From Rubrivirga sp046845755 (GTDB taxonomy: Bacteria; Bacteroidota; Rhodothermia; Rhodothermales; Rubricoccaceae): DNA of 64,000 nucleotides. The translations under genes were made by a program, and so were the position numbers. Positions 24,529 through 35,794 of this stretch are shown one piece after another (the first letter of the stretch is position 1; each line of letters opens with the position of its first letter). Below the pieces are notes generated by a model that had not been told where the DNA came from, did not search any database, and worked only from the letters and a program-made list of their open reading frames with translations. Location: positions 3,658,001 to 3,722,000 of the forward strand of contig NZ_CP177357.1 in NCBI RefSeq assembly GCF_046845755.1, given 5' to 3'.

Positions 24529-26553
24529 CTACGCGTCCTCCTCTCCCCGGTACTGCTCGAACCACGCCAGGATGTAGGCCACCTTGGCCGCCAGCTGGCT
24601 CGGCCGGTTCGCGATGTTGTGCGAGGCGCCGGGGATCTCGATGTAGGCCGTCTCCACGCCGCGCAGGCGGAGCGCGTGGTACAGCTGCCGCGCCTCCGAG
24701 GGCGGCGTCCGCCGGTCGTCGGTCCCGACCATCACCATCGTCGGCGTCTCGATCTGGGCGACGACCGAGATCGGCGAGTCCTGCCAGTACGCCATCGGGT
24801 TCTCCCACGGCTGGCCGGGGTAGCGGTAGTCGGCGTACCCGTAGTAGTTGTCGGCCACCAACGTCTTCGAGATCCAGTTGACGACCGGCTTGATGACCGC
24901 CGCCGCCCGGAAGCGGTCCGAGTTGCCGACCATCCAGGCCGTCATCGTGCCGCCCGCGCTCCCGCCGGTCACGTACAGCGAGTCCGGGTGGACCGCGCCC
25001 GTCGCGAGGACGGCGTCGACGCCCGCCATGATGTCGCCAAAGTCGCCGCCGGGGTAGTCGTGGTAGAGCAAGTCCGCGAAGGCCTCGCCGTAGCCCGTGC
25101 TGCCGCGCGGGTTGGGCGTAAAGACCACGTAGTCGGCCGCGGCGTAGAGCTGGACCTCGGCCGAGAACTGCGGCCCGTACGCCGCGATCGGGCCGCCGTG
25201 GTTCTCGACCAGGAGCGGATACCGGCGCCCCGGCTCGGCGTTCGGGGGCCGTGTGATCCACCCCTGGATCTCGAGCCCATCCGCGCTCTGCCACGTGATC
25301 TCCTCGGTCGCGCCCAGCTGGCGGTGCGCCAGCACGTCGCCGTTGAGGTCGGTCAGCACGCGCGTCTCGCCGTCTATAACCACCGCCACGTCTGAGGGCC
25401 GGTCCGCCGTCCCGTGCGTGAACGCGACCGTCCCGTCGTCGGCGACGGAGTACGCCCCGCTCGTGTACGGCCGGCTGATCGCCAGCCCGCCGAGCGCGTC
25501 GGTGATCTCGCGCACGTCGCCGTCGAGCCCGACCCACATCAGGCGCGTCGCGCCCCGGTCGAGGGTCGTCGCGTAGAGCCCGTCGCCGTCCGCGTCCCAG
25601 GTGATGTCGCCCAGGCTCCGGTCCAGGTTGCCCGCCAGCACGCGCGTCGCCCCGGTACGGAGGTCGCGGACGGAGAGGCGCGTGTTCTGGAACGTCCGCA
25701 CGCGGTCGTCGAAGCCGAGGTACGCCACGTGCCGGCCGTCCGGCGACACGGCGGGGCTCCGGTCCGGCCCGTCGCGGCTCGTCAGCGTCACGACCGTCGT
25801 GTCCGCCAGCCCCACGCGGTGCAGCTCCGACGCGCGGAAGTCGCGCTCCCAGTCGGCGGTCCGGTTCGCCGAGAACACGAGCCCGCTGCCGTCCGGCAGC
25901 CAGTCAAAGTCGGCGCCGTGCTGGTAGTCGCCCGTCGTGACCTGGCGGGGCGTCCCGCCGTCGGCGGGCACCACGAACAGGTGCCGGTGGCCCGGCTCGA
26001 TGTCGCCCGAGCCGTCGGCCTCGTGGCGGACGCGCGTGATGATGCGCGGCGCGTCCGCCCACTCAGCGCCCTTCGGCTTCGCCGGCATTGTGACGGTGAA
26101 CGTCGGGTCCTTCTCGGGGACGAGCATCGAGAACGCCAGCATCGTCCCGTCGGGCGACCACGCCAGCCCGGCCGGCGAGCGGTCGAGCTGGGTCAGCCGC
26201 GCCGTCTGGCCGGTGTCCTGCCACCGCACGTAGAGCTCCGCGCCCTCGTCCGTCGACGCCACGTACGCGACGCGGTCCCCGCTCGGCGACCAGCGCGGCG
26301 AGCCCTCGCCGCCCTCGCCAACGGTCAGCTTGCGGTGGCCCGTCCCGTCTGTGCCCACGATCCACAGCGACCGCCGGCGCTTGTCCGTCATCCGGTCCAT
26401 CCCGGTGCGTGCGTAGACCACGTGCTCGCCGTCCGGACTGATCTGCGGGTCCTCGGCCCACTCCAGCGCGAACACGTCGTCGACGGTGAACGGCGCCTGC
26501 GCGAGCGCGGCCGGGGCGGCGAGGAAGACGAGGGCGGCGAGCAGGGGCCTCAT
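24529..26553 (-). CDS. S9 family prolyl oligopeptidase-type peptidase, secreted
   Basis: 674 residues. Signal peptide (1-18, ending A-L-A-Q) then a TolB-like beta-propeller (about 25-410) with repeated S-P-D-G and a C-terminal alpha/beta-hydrolase domain (about 430-670). Catalytic serine Ser532 in G-G-S-A-G-G, acid in G-T-D-D-R-R-T-P, and histidine in G-A-S-H-N-I-A-N-R. The family cleaves short peptides, often as dipeptidyl or acyl-aminoacyl peptidase. ATG 26553 is chosen because it starts the signal peptide; upstream in-frame starts add an unlikely extension. Confidence 0.92.
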   Translation of the reverse strand: MRPLLAALVFLAAPAALAQAPFTVDDVFALEWAEDPQISPDGEHVVYARTGMDRMTDKRRRSLWIVGTDGTGHRKLTVGEGGEGSPRWSPSGDRVAYVASTDEGAELYVRWQDTGQTARLTQLDRSPAGLAWSPDGTMLAFSMLVPEKDPTFTVTMPAKPKGAEWADAPRIITRVRHEADGSGDIEPGHRHLFVVPADGGTPRQVTTGDYQHGADFDWLPDGSGLVFSANRTADWERDFRASELHRVGLADTTVVTLTSRDGPDRSPAVSPDGRHVAYLGFDDRVRTFQNTRLSVRDLRTGATRVLAGNLDRSLGDITWDADGDGLYATTLDRGATRLMWVGLDGDVREITDALGGLAISRPYTSGAYSVADDGTVAFTHGTADRPSDVAVVIDGETRVLTDLNGDVLAHRQLGATEEITWQSADGLEIQGWITRPPNAEPGRRYPLLVENHGGPIAAYGPQFSAEVQLYAAADYVVFTPNPRGSTGYGEAFADLLYHDYPGGDFGDIMAGVDAVLATGAVHPDSLYVTGGSAGGTMTAWMVGNSDRFRAAAVIKPVVNWISKTLVADNYYGYADYRYPGQPWENPMAYWQDSPISVVAQIETPTMVMVGTDDRRTPPSEARQLYHALRLRGVETAYIEIPGASHNIANRPSQLAAKVAYILAWFEQYRGEEDA

Positions 26554-26691
26554 GTGCGGAGTCATCAGCAGGGTGGGGAGAGCAGTCCGCACGAGGATAA
26601 ACCCGCTCCCCACTCGCGCCAGCCCCTCCTACGACGTACCCTCTCCCCCCGAAAAGCGGACGGGTAAGGAATCGCTCTCACCACCACCCGC

Positions 26692-26719
26692 CGTCATTCC
26701 CGCGAACGCGGGAAACCAG
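26692..26719. repeat. Palindrome of the CATTCCCGCGAACGCGGGAA type
   Basis: GTCATTCCCGCGAACGCGGG followed by AAACCAG. This hairpin motif is widespread between genes of unrelated bacteria. Here it lies in the 257 bp gap between the S9 peptidase and the low-G+C orphan gene. Confidence 0.6.
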
Positions 26720-26810
26720 GGTCCGGGGCCATTCTCTCAAGTCGACTCCGACCCTCCGACGCCGAGGACGCGCCCGCTTGCGAACTCCTCGATGCCAGCC
26801 GCTACACGCC

Positions 26811-27506
26811 TTACTGGCGCCCGAGGAACCGAGCGAGCCGCTGGCTATTCGTCCAGAATGGGGTGATGTCCCTGACCTGATTGGGGAAGCGGTTTTGCCC
26901 AACCGAAGTAGCGAACAGCGCCGTCTCTACCAAGGCGTCCTCCATCACGCCTGTGTCCTCGATGTTCTCGCCGACTAGATGGCGGTGGTTGCCGCTAGCC
27001 AGGAAATCATGTCGCCACAGGGCTCGCACAAACACCGGGAACGTGGACAGTACCTGATGGAGGGCGCACAAGATGTTGACAGCGGTGTGGAGTGTCGCCA
27101 GTTCGTGCTCCTCCACCCTATTGTGCTTCAACTTGTTGTGGGCCAGCCACCAATCGAGCCCTGAGTAGTTACCAGTCTTCTCGCTAGTCCATCCACGAAA
27201 CGGAGCGAGCAGGCGCGGCGGGTATTGGTAGATCAGAGATCTGAGTTCGGCGAGGCTGAACATGGGCTCGTAGTGCGATGCAAAGTCGCCAATTCCCAAC
27301 TGCCTTCCGTCTGGCCTCGTCCCCGTGTACTCCTCACGGAATACGGTGTCGATAATGCTCCCCGCTTCTACGATGACCGGAGCGAGGAGGGGGAGGTGGG
27401 CAGATCGGTTCTCTTCAGAGAATGGGACGAAGTGCAAGATCTCCAGCAAGCGCCGTTCAAGTTCTCCATACCAGAGAATCACATGCTCCGCTCCTGAGTC
27501 GGTCAT
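26811..27506 (-). CDS. Orphan protein of low G+C, HEPN-like features
   Basis: 231 residues, largely helical, cytosolic. Central W-W-L-A-H-N-K-L-K-H-N-R with flanking helices resembles segments of HEPN/abortive-infection type proteins, but a canonical R-x4-6-H motif is not certain, so the assignment is tentative. G+C is near 55 %, far below the neighbours (about 70 %), and codon use includes many A/T-ending codons. It therefore looks recently acquired. ATG at 27506 preferred to a TTG seven codons upstream. No partner gene is adjacent. Confidence 0.7.
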   Translation of the reverse strand: MTDSGAEHVILWYGELERRLLEILHFVPFSEENRSAHLPLLAPVIVEAGSIIDTVFREEYTGTRPDGRQLGIGDFASHYEPMFSLAELRSLIYQYPPRLLAPFRGWTSEKTGNYSGLDWWLAHNKLKHNRVEEHELATLHTAVNILCALHQVLSTFPVFVRALWRHDFLASGNHRHLVGENIEDTGVMEDALVETALFATSVGQNRFPNQVRDITPFWTNSQRLARFLGRQ

Positions 27507-27920
27507 TTCGTATTGCCTAGTAGTCAAGTACAGGACAGCCGAGCGACAACTCTGGCAGACCCGCTAGCCGGGCCTTCCACTAATCACGAGCCCGGCGGCC
27601 ACCCCCACGATACCCGCCCCCTGCTGGCGCCTGCCAAAATAAATCTCGCGACAGAGGTTATGTAATCCCCTGCTCGCGGGTCCATAGGGGCAGACCCGCC
27701 CCACCGGCCCCATCCCGCCCCACCGGCCCCATGTCGTCGACCCCGCTCGCGGGGCCCCGCGCCCCCCGGCCGCCCACCGCTCGAACCCGTCGACCCCACC
27801 TTCGTCGCCGAGTACGCCCAGGCCCGCCAGATCCCCGGCGACTGACCCCGCCCCGGCGCCGAGGCGGGCCCAGCGGTCGGAGACGCGCGGTCTGCCGTCC
27901 GTCGTCCGCGGTCCTCGCCC
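27507..27920. other. Gene-poor stretch with 19 bp duplication and possible gene remnant
   Basis: 414 bp without a convincing gene. It holds a perfect tandem duplication of CCCGCCCCACCGGCCCCAT (27695-27713 and 27714-27732). Further on, a short reading frame ending at a TGA near 27844 reads L-E-P-V-D-P-T-F-V-A-E-Y-A-Q-A-R-Q-I-P-G-D. This looks like a real protein C-terminus but has no matching upstream start, so it is probably the remnant of a decayed gene. The family is not identified. Confidence 0.35.
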
Positions 27921-30764
<2,844 letters not shown>

Positions 30765-31166
30765 CGGGCCGGGGCGGGTGAGGGCGGCAAGTAACGAGTC
30801 GGCGATGCGCAGTGCTCCCCCTCACGCCGTCTTCGCCAGCGGCGGCAGGAGGCGGATTCCGTCGACCGACCGGCCATGCTCGGCAAACCCCCCGTCCGCG
30901 CGGCGCTCCGAACGCAAGGCTGGAGCCAGCATCGGGGCCTGGTTGCCCGAATAGCACGACGCCACGCGGACTGTCCCCCTTGACAAGGGGGACAGCTTGG
31001 ACGCGCAACGCGAGTCTACCCGGAATGCGCTCCGCTCGCGCGTCCGAGCGGGGGGTCTACCGAGCGAGAGCTGTACCCATTGCCTTGGGCCCTGTGCGGC
31101 CCGACTTGTACGTCCCAGGCGCCGACCGCCCCAGCGACGGCCGCTTGCCTCCCGACCCCTGCCCTC
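30765..31166. other. Gene-free intergenic stretch with CCCCCTTG palindrome
   Basis: 402 bp between gcvP and rnc (both minus strand) with no coding signal. It carries a near-perfect palindrome CTGTCCCCCTTGACAAGGGG plus GACAG (30971-30995), whose sequence resembles the CCCCCTT/AAGGGGG core of the DUF559-associated repeats at 10399-11013, then GCTTGGACGCGCAACGCG. The gcvP promoter should lie near 30770-30830 but no clear consensus is seen. Confidence 0.5.
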
Positions 31167-31991
31167 TTACGCCTGCGCCGTCTCGCGCTGGCGGAGCGCC
31201 AGCAGCGCCTCGCGCGCGGCGGCCTGCTCGGCGGCCTTCTTGGAGCGGTCGACGCCCGTCCCCAGCGCCTCGCCCTGCACCATCGCCGCGACCGTGAACT
31301 GGCGCTCGTGGCTCGGGCCCTCCTCCGAGATCACGTCGTACGTCGGCTGCTCGAGCCCCAGCCCCTGGACGTATTCCAAGAGACGGCTCTTGTGGTTGCT
31401 GCGGTCGGCGGCCGCCTCCTCCAGCGTCACGCACTGCGCCAGCACCGCCATCACAAAGCGGCGCGCGGCGCCGTACCCGAGGTCGAGGTAGACGGCGCCG
31501 ACGATGGCCTCGAAGGCGTCGGCCAGGATCGTGGCGTTGCCGCGCCCGTCCGAGCCCTCCATGTTCTCGCTCATCAGGATCAGCGGCGCCAGCCCGATGG
31601 CCTCGGCGTACCCCGCCAGCGCCTTCCCGTTGACGAGCGTCGCCCGCGTCCGCGTCAGCAGCCCCTCGTTGCGGTCGGGAAAGCGGCGGAACGTGGCCTC
31701 GGCGACGACGGCCCCGAGCACGGCGTCGCCCAAAAACTCCAGCCGCTCGTTCGACTCCGTCCCGTCGGTCGTCAGCCCGCGAAAGAGGGAGCGGTGCCGG
31801 AGCGCGTGCTCGTACAGGTCGAGGTCGCCGATGGGCATCCCGACGATGGCCTCGATGGCCGCGCGCGAGACGCCCCGGTCCGTCACCTCGTCGACTGCGC
31901 GATGGGCGGGACTGTCGGTCGGCGCCCGGAACGTGCCGAGCCACGACCGCACCAGGCGGGCGCTCCGACGAAGGGTTCCAGACGAGGCCAT
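31167..31991 (-). CDS. rnc: Ribonuclease III
   Basis: 274 residues. RNase III catalytic domain (about 40-190) with the signature N-E-R-L-E-F-L-G-D-A-V-L-G (81-93) and the downstream acidic residues D-A-F-E-A-I-V-G-A-V-Y-L-D. C-terminal double-stranded RNA-binding domain (about 200-270) ending S-K-K-A-A-E-Q-A-A-A. Cleaves dsRNA in rRNA and mRNA processing. ATG at 31991 gives a 35-residue N-terminal extension; longer in-frame versions read through non-conserved sequence and are rejected. Divergent from the aldehyde dehydrogenase gene. Confidence 0.96.
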   Translation of the reverse strand: MASSGTLRRSARLVRSWLGTFRAPTDSPAHRAVDEVTDRGVSRAAIEAIVGMPIGDLDLYEHALRHRSLFRGLTTDGTESNERLEFLGDAVLGAVVAEATFRRFPDRNEGLLTRTRATLVNGKALAGYAEAIGLAPLILMSENMEGSDGRGNATILADAFEAIVGAVYLDLGYGAARRFVMAVLAQCVTLEEAAADRSNHKSRLLEYVQGLGLEQPTYDVISEEGPSHERQFTVAAMVQGEALGTGVDRSKKAAEQAAAREALLALRQRETAQA

Positions 31992-32175
31992 GACTGCGAG
32001 GGTGAGCCTGGGGAATCTCCGGCCTGGCGCGCGGCATGGCAACCGGCCCGCCCGGGTTTTCACGCTGGAGTGAAGATCGGGCCCGCCAGACGGTCGCCAC
32101 AGGCGACTGGAACGCGGGCTCGGAGGAACCCCGACCCGCTCCGCTCGCTCAACGTCCACGCCCTCTCCCCTTCCG

Positions 32176-33537
32176 ATGCCCACAACTGTCAACCCGGCCA
32201 CCGAGGCCGAGATCGCTCGCTACGAGACCTTGGGCGACGATGCCCTCGACGCCGCCCTCGACCGCGCCGCCGACGCCTTCGAGACCCACCGCCGGGTCTC
32301 GTTCGACGACCGCGCCGCCGCCATGCGCCGGCTGGCAGATCTCCTGGAGGAGCAGAAAGGCGACCTCGGCCGCCTGATGACGACCGAGATGGGCAAGCCC
32401 CTTGAGCAAGCGGTCGCCGAAGCCGAAAAGTGCGCCTGGGTCTGCCGCTACTACGCTGAGCACGCCCAGGCCTACCTCGCCGACGAGCCACGCGAGACGG
32501 AGGCCACCCGGAGCTTCGTGGCCTACGAGCCGCTCGGGCCGGTGCTGGCGGTGATGCCGTGGAACTACCCCTTCTGGCAGGCCTTTCGCTTTGCCGCGCC
32601 GACCGTCATGGCCGGCGGCGTCGGCCTGCTCAAGCACGCCACGAGCGTGTTGGGCTGCGGCGACCGGATGGCCGAGCTGTTTGCGGAGGCAGGCTTCGGC
32701 CCAGGCGTCTTTCAGCACCTCATCATCGACCACGACCAGACCGCCGCCGTCATCGCCGACGCCCGCGTCCGCGCCGTCACGCTGACGGGCAGCGAGGGCG
32801 CCGGGCGCATCATCGGGAAGCAGGCCGGCGAGGCGCTCAAGCCGTGCGTGCTCGAACTCGGCGGGACCGACGCCTTCATCGTGCTCGCGGACGCCGACCT
32901 CGACGCGGCCGTCGAGACGGGCGTGACGGCGCGGACGCAGAACAACGGGCAGAGCTGCATCGCGGCCAAGCGGTTCATCCTCGAGGCGCCCATCGCCCAA
33001 GCCTTCACCGAGCGCTTTACGCGCCGCATGGCCGCCCTCACCGTCGGCGACCCGGTGGCCGCGAGCACCGACATCGGACCGCTGGCGCGAAAGGACCTGC
33101 GCGAGGACATCCAGGACCAGGTCGACCGCGCGGTCGCCGACGGCGCCGAGGTCTTGACCGGCGGCGCCATCCCCGACGGGACCGGCTACTACTACCCGCC
33201 GACCGTGCTCGCGGGCGTGACCGAGGGCACGGTCGCCTTCGACGAGGAGATCTTCGGGCCGGTCGCCTCGCTGATCGTGGCGGACGACGCCGACGACGCG
33301 GCCCGGCTGGCGAACGCGACGCGCTTCGGGCTCGGCGGCAGCGTCTGGACGGCGGACACCGAGCGGGGCGAGCGGCTGGCGCGCGCGGTCCGCTCGGGCG
33401 CCGTGTTCGTCAACGAGATGACGAAGAGCCACCCGAACCTGCCGTTCGGCGGGATCGGCGCCTCCGGCCACGGCCGCGAGCTGGCGCGCCACGGGATCCG
33501 CGCGTTCGTCAACGCCAAGACGATCTGGGTAGACTGA
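32176..33537 (+). CDS. NAD(P)-dependent aldehyde dehydrogenase (succinate-semialdehyde type)
   Basis: 453 residues, a full ALDH fold of the shorter Sad/YneI class. M-P-W-N-Y-P-F-W-Q near the cofactor site, general base Glu227 in L-E-L-G-G-T-D and catalytic Cys261 in N-N-G-Q-S-C-I-A-A-K-R. C-terminal N-L-P-F-G-G-I-G-A-S-G-H-G-R-E is characteristic of succinate-semialdehyde dehydrogenases, which oxidise succinic semialdehyde to succinate in GABA or polyamine catabolism. No GABA transaminase is adjacent, so the physiological substrate is inferred only. Confidence 0.93.
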   Translation: MPTTVNPATEAEIARYETLGDDALDAALDRAADAFETHRRVSFDDRAAAMRRLADLLEEQKGDLGRLMTTEMGKPLEQAVAEAEKCAWVCRYYAEHAQAYLADEPRETEATRSFVAYEPLGPVLAVMPWNYPFWQAFRFAAPTVMAGGVGLLKHATSVLGCGDRMAELFAEAGFGPGVFQHLIIDHDQTAAVIADARVRAVTLTGSEGAGRIIGKQAGEALKPCVLELGGTDAFIVLADADLDAAVETGVTARTQNNGQSCIAAKRFILEAPIAQAFTERFTRRMAALTVGDPVAASTDIGPLARKDLREDIQDQVDRAVADGAEVLTGGAIPDGTGYYYPPTVLAGVTEGTVAFDEEIFGPVASLIVADDADDAARLANATRFGLGGSVWTADTERGERLARAVRSGAVFVNEMTKSHPNLPFGGIGASGHGRELARHGIRAFVNAKTIWVD

Positions 33538-33624
33538 GCACGGCCCGCACTATCGCCCGTGGTCCAAATGCCCTATGCGGCCGGCGGGACGCGCCGCTAG
33601 GCTGCCGTATCCCACCACTTCGAC

Positions 33625-33699
33625 ATGCCCCGTACGACCTGGCACCTCGTGTTCGCTGTCGCGATCGCGCTCGGCATCGCCCTCGCGCTGGGCGCTTGA
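33625..33699 (+). CDS. Putative 24-residue single-span membrane peptide
   Basis: ATG at 33625 to TGA at 33697-33699 encodes a 24-residue peptide with a basic N-terminus (M-P-R-T-T-W-H) and one hydrophobic helix rich in A, I and L. Length and composition fit small membrane proteins, but chance cannot be excluded in G+C-rich DNA. Sits alone between the aldehyde dehydrogenase and the PspB-like gene. Confidence 0.35.
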   Translation: MPRTTWHLVFAVAIALGIALALGA

Positions 33700-33799
33700 G
33701 CGCGGCGGTGTGGCTCCCGTAAGCCGTTGAAAGAGGAGGCCCGGCTCGCAGTCGGGTGTAGGGACGGCGTAGGTTGGCGCCGGACCGCCCTCCTGCGCC

Positions 33800-34138
33800 A
33801 TGGACCCCGCTCTCATCGCCGTCATGCCGTTCGTCGTCGCGAGTGTGGCGATCCTCGCCGGCACGTACGCCAAGGTGGCCAAGACGAACGCCGCGACGGC
33901 CGACAAGCTCGGCCGCGCCACGGCCCACCTCGAAGACGAGCTCGCCGACGCGAAGGACGAGCGCGAGCGCCTGCGCCGCCGCATCGAGACGCTCGAGGCC
34001 ATCGTCACCACGGAGGGCTACGACCTCGCGCGCGAGGCCCGCGCCGCCGGCCTCGCCGACCGGATCGACCCTGGCCTGCTCGACCTCGACCCGCTCGGGG
34101 ATCCCGCCGCCCACCCGCGCCGCCGGGTCCGCGAGTAG
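33800..34138 (+). CDS. PspB-like single-span membrane protein with coiled coil
   Basis: 112 residues. One N-terminal membrane helix (about 3-22), then a charged coiled coil (about 30-75) with L-R-R-R-I-E-T-L-E-A-I-V-T-T-E-G-Y-D-L, a segment resembling the PspB envelope-stress protein's C-terminal helix (R-I-x-x-L-E-x-I-V-T). A similar R-R-I-E-H-L-E-A-I-V-T is found in the 2TM protein at 42913-43407. No pspA or pspC neighbour. Function by analogy only. Confidence 0.68.
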   Translation: MDPALIAVMPFVVASVAILAGTYAKVAKTNAATADKLGRATAHLEDELADAKDERERLRRRIETLEAIVTTEGYDLAREARAAGLADRIDPGLLDLDPLGDPAAHPRRRVRE

Positions 34139-34257
34139 CCCCGCCGCCGGGCCCCGCGACACAACCGACGCCGGGGCCGGGCGGAATCGCCACAGGTCCG
34201 ACACACGAACGCCCGGGCTGCCCCCCCAGGTTGGCGTCGCACCCCCCGCACGCCGCC

Positions 34258-35112
34258 ATGACCCGCACCCTCCTCCTGGGCGCCCTCGCCCTCTCGCTCG
34301 CCGCCTGCGACGCCGCCGGCCCCGACCCCGCGCTCGCAGACGCCGCCCTCGACGACGCCGCCGTCACGCTCGCGACCGCCATCGCCGTCGACGCGGGCGG
34401 CATTCTCGAAGACGCCGCCGCCGCCGCCGCCCTCGCCGACACCGACGCCGCGCGCCTCGCCGACCCGCACCGCCGCGGCTGCCGCGCCGAGCGCACCTTC
34501 GACGAGGCCGCCGTCGCGTGGTCCTTGGTCGCCGACTGCGAGCGGGGCGACCCGGACGCCCGTTTCTACGCCGCCTTCGAGCGGACCGCGACGGTCCAGT
34601 TTTTCGACGCCGCCGGCCAGCCCCAGGCCGAGGCCCGCACCGCCGACGCCCTGCGCTACGACGTGCTCTCGGCGTCGAGCCTGCTCCGCACCCCGCGCCA
34701 CGTCCACGCCCTGACGAGTCTCGGCGTCGCGCTCGACGTGACCGACCTCGGCGCCGACCTCGTCACCGTTAACGGCGCCGTGCAGCGCGCGGCGACCGAC
34801 ACCCTGCGCGGCGCGCGCGGCGAGCGGACCGTCGCCTACGCGCTCGGCGCCACGCTCGCCGACGTGCGCGGCCCGCGCGGCACGGCCCGGCGCTGGCGCC
34901 GCGCCGTCGAGGGCACCATCTCGGGCACCTTCCAGGCCACCATCACGCGGACGCCCGCCGGGGGCGAGACCGAGACCGTCGAGATCGACGAGCCCTTCGA
35001 GATCACCTTCCCGCTCGACGGGTCCGGCGACCGCGTCGTGGCCCTCGTGCTCGGCGGCCGCCGCTACCGCGCCGACGTCGACACGGGCGAGGTCACCGGG
35101 ATGGACGCCTAG
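34258..35112 (+). CDS. Hypothetical lipoprotein
   Basis: 284 residues. Lipobox S-L-A-A-C (Cys17), an Ala/Asp-rich helical segment to about residue 65, then a beta-rich domain with T-V-Q-F-F-D-A-A-G and an E-G-T-I-S-G-T-F-Q-A-T-I-T-R-T-P-A strand pair. No family recognised. The ATG at 34258 gives the lipoprotein signal, and a strong terminator follows the stop. Confidence 0.7.
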   Translation: MTRTLLLGALALSLAACDAAGPDPALADAALDDAAVTLATAIAVDAGGILEDAAAAAALADTDAARLADPHRRGCRAERTFDEAAVAWSLVADCERGDPDARFYAAFERTATVQFFDAAGQPQAEARTADALRYDVLSASSLLRTPRHVHALTSLGVALDVTDLGADLVTVNGAVQRAATDTLRGARGERTVAYALGATLADVRGPRGTARRWRRAVEGTISGTFQATITRTPAGGETETVEIDEPFEITFPLDGSGDRVVALVLGGRRYRADVDTGEVTGMDA

Positions 35113-35135
35113 CGGCGCCCCGTCCCGATCGCCCG

Positions 35136-35169
35136 GCGGGGGCGTGCTCCGGCACGTCCCCGCTTTTTT
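35136..35169 (+). terminator. Rho-independent terminator after the 34258 lipoprotein gene
   Basis: GCGGGGGCGTGC pairs with GCACGTCCCCGC (one G-T wobble) across a TCCG loop, followed by TTTTTT at 35164-35169. Starts 24 bp after the lipoprotein stop. Confidence 0.85.
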
Positions 35170-35282
35170 GGAATGGGGCAGGTCGCGGGAGGCGCCCGGC
35201 CCGAGCGCGGGGATGGGCCCGCAGGTCGGGGTGGGGCGCCGGCGCCGATGCCCGGCGCCAAGCGGCTCTAGCTTCCGCGCCC

Positions 35283-35735
35283 ATGGCCGACGCCGCCCCC
35301 CGTTTCCTCGACACCGTCCGCGCCGAGGTCCGCGCCCTCGACCCGTCGCGCCGGGCGCTCCGGCGGTTCGGGTGGGCGGTTGGCGGCGTGTTTGTGGCGA
35401 TCGCCGCGGTCGTGGGGTGGCGGAGCGGGCCGGGCCCGTGGGTGTGGGGACTGGGCGGGGTCGGCGGTGCGCTCGTGGTGCTCGGCACCGTCGCGCCCCT
35501 CATGCTGCGCGGAATCCGGCAGGCGTGGATGACGCTCGCGTTCGCGCTCGGCTTCGTGATGACGCGCGTGCTGCTGACGGTCGTGTTCGTGGCCATCGTC
35601 GTCCCGACCGGGCTGGCCTTGCGCGCGCTCGGCCGCGAGCCGCTGGCGCGGCACCCCGACGCGAGCCGGCCGACGTACTGGATCGACCGGCCCGACGGCC
35701 GTCCCGACCGCGAGAGCCTCGAACGCTTCTTCTGA
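35283..35735 (+). CDS. SxtJ-family membrane protein
   Basis: 150 residues. Three membrane segments (about 28-47, 52-77 and 79-108), the first two closely spaced, then a basic tail with T-Y-W-I-D-R-P and F-F at the C-terminus. This is the pattern of SxtJ-family proteins, which accompany NodU/SxtI carbamoyltransferases; the next gene is exactly such an enzyme. SxtJ's biochemical role is unknown. The third usual partner, a small DUF5989/SxtK protein, was not found nearby. Confidence 0.8.
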   Translation: MADAAPRFLDTVRAEVRALDPSRRALRRFGWAVGGVFVAIAAVVGWRSGPGPWVWGLGGVGGALVVLGTVAPLMLRGIRQAWMTLAFALGFVMTRVLLTVVFVAIVVPTGLALRALGREPLARHPDASRPTYWIDRPDGRPDRESLERFF

Positions 35736-35740
35736 TTCGT

Positions 35741-35792
35741 AATGGGCGATGCGTGGCGTCTGCTCATCACTCATCACTCGGTACCCATCACC
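35741..35792. repeat. GGGCGATG/CATCAC repeat between SxtJ and carbamoyltransferase genes
   Basis: Reads TGGGCGATGCGTGGCG then TCATCACTCATCACTCGG and ACCCATCACCCG. Short direct repeats of CATCACTC and inverted matches between GGGCGATG and CATCACCC suggest a repeat element lying directly upstream of a TTG start codon. Related wording occurs at 11072-11093 (CACCCATCACCCGTCATTCA). Confidence 0.5.
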
Positions 35793-35794
35793 CG

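Noticed and set aside
20619..24881. Very long plus-strand open frame
   Set aside because: It is antisense to three genes with clear families (zinc metalloprotease, lipoprotein, thioesterase) and into the S9 peptidase; composition is the R/V/D/G/H-rich pattern expected from the reverse of G+C-rich genes.
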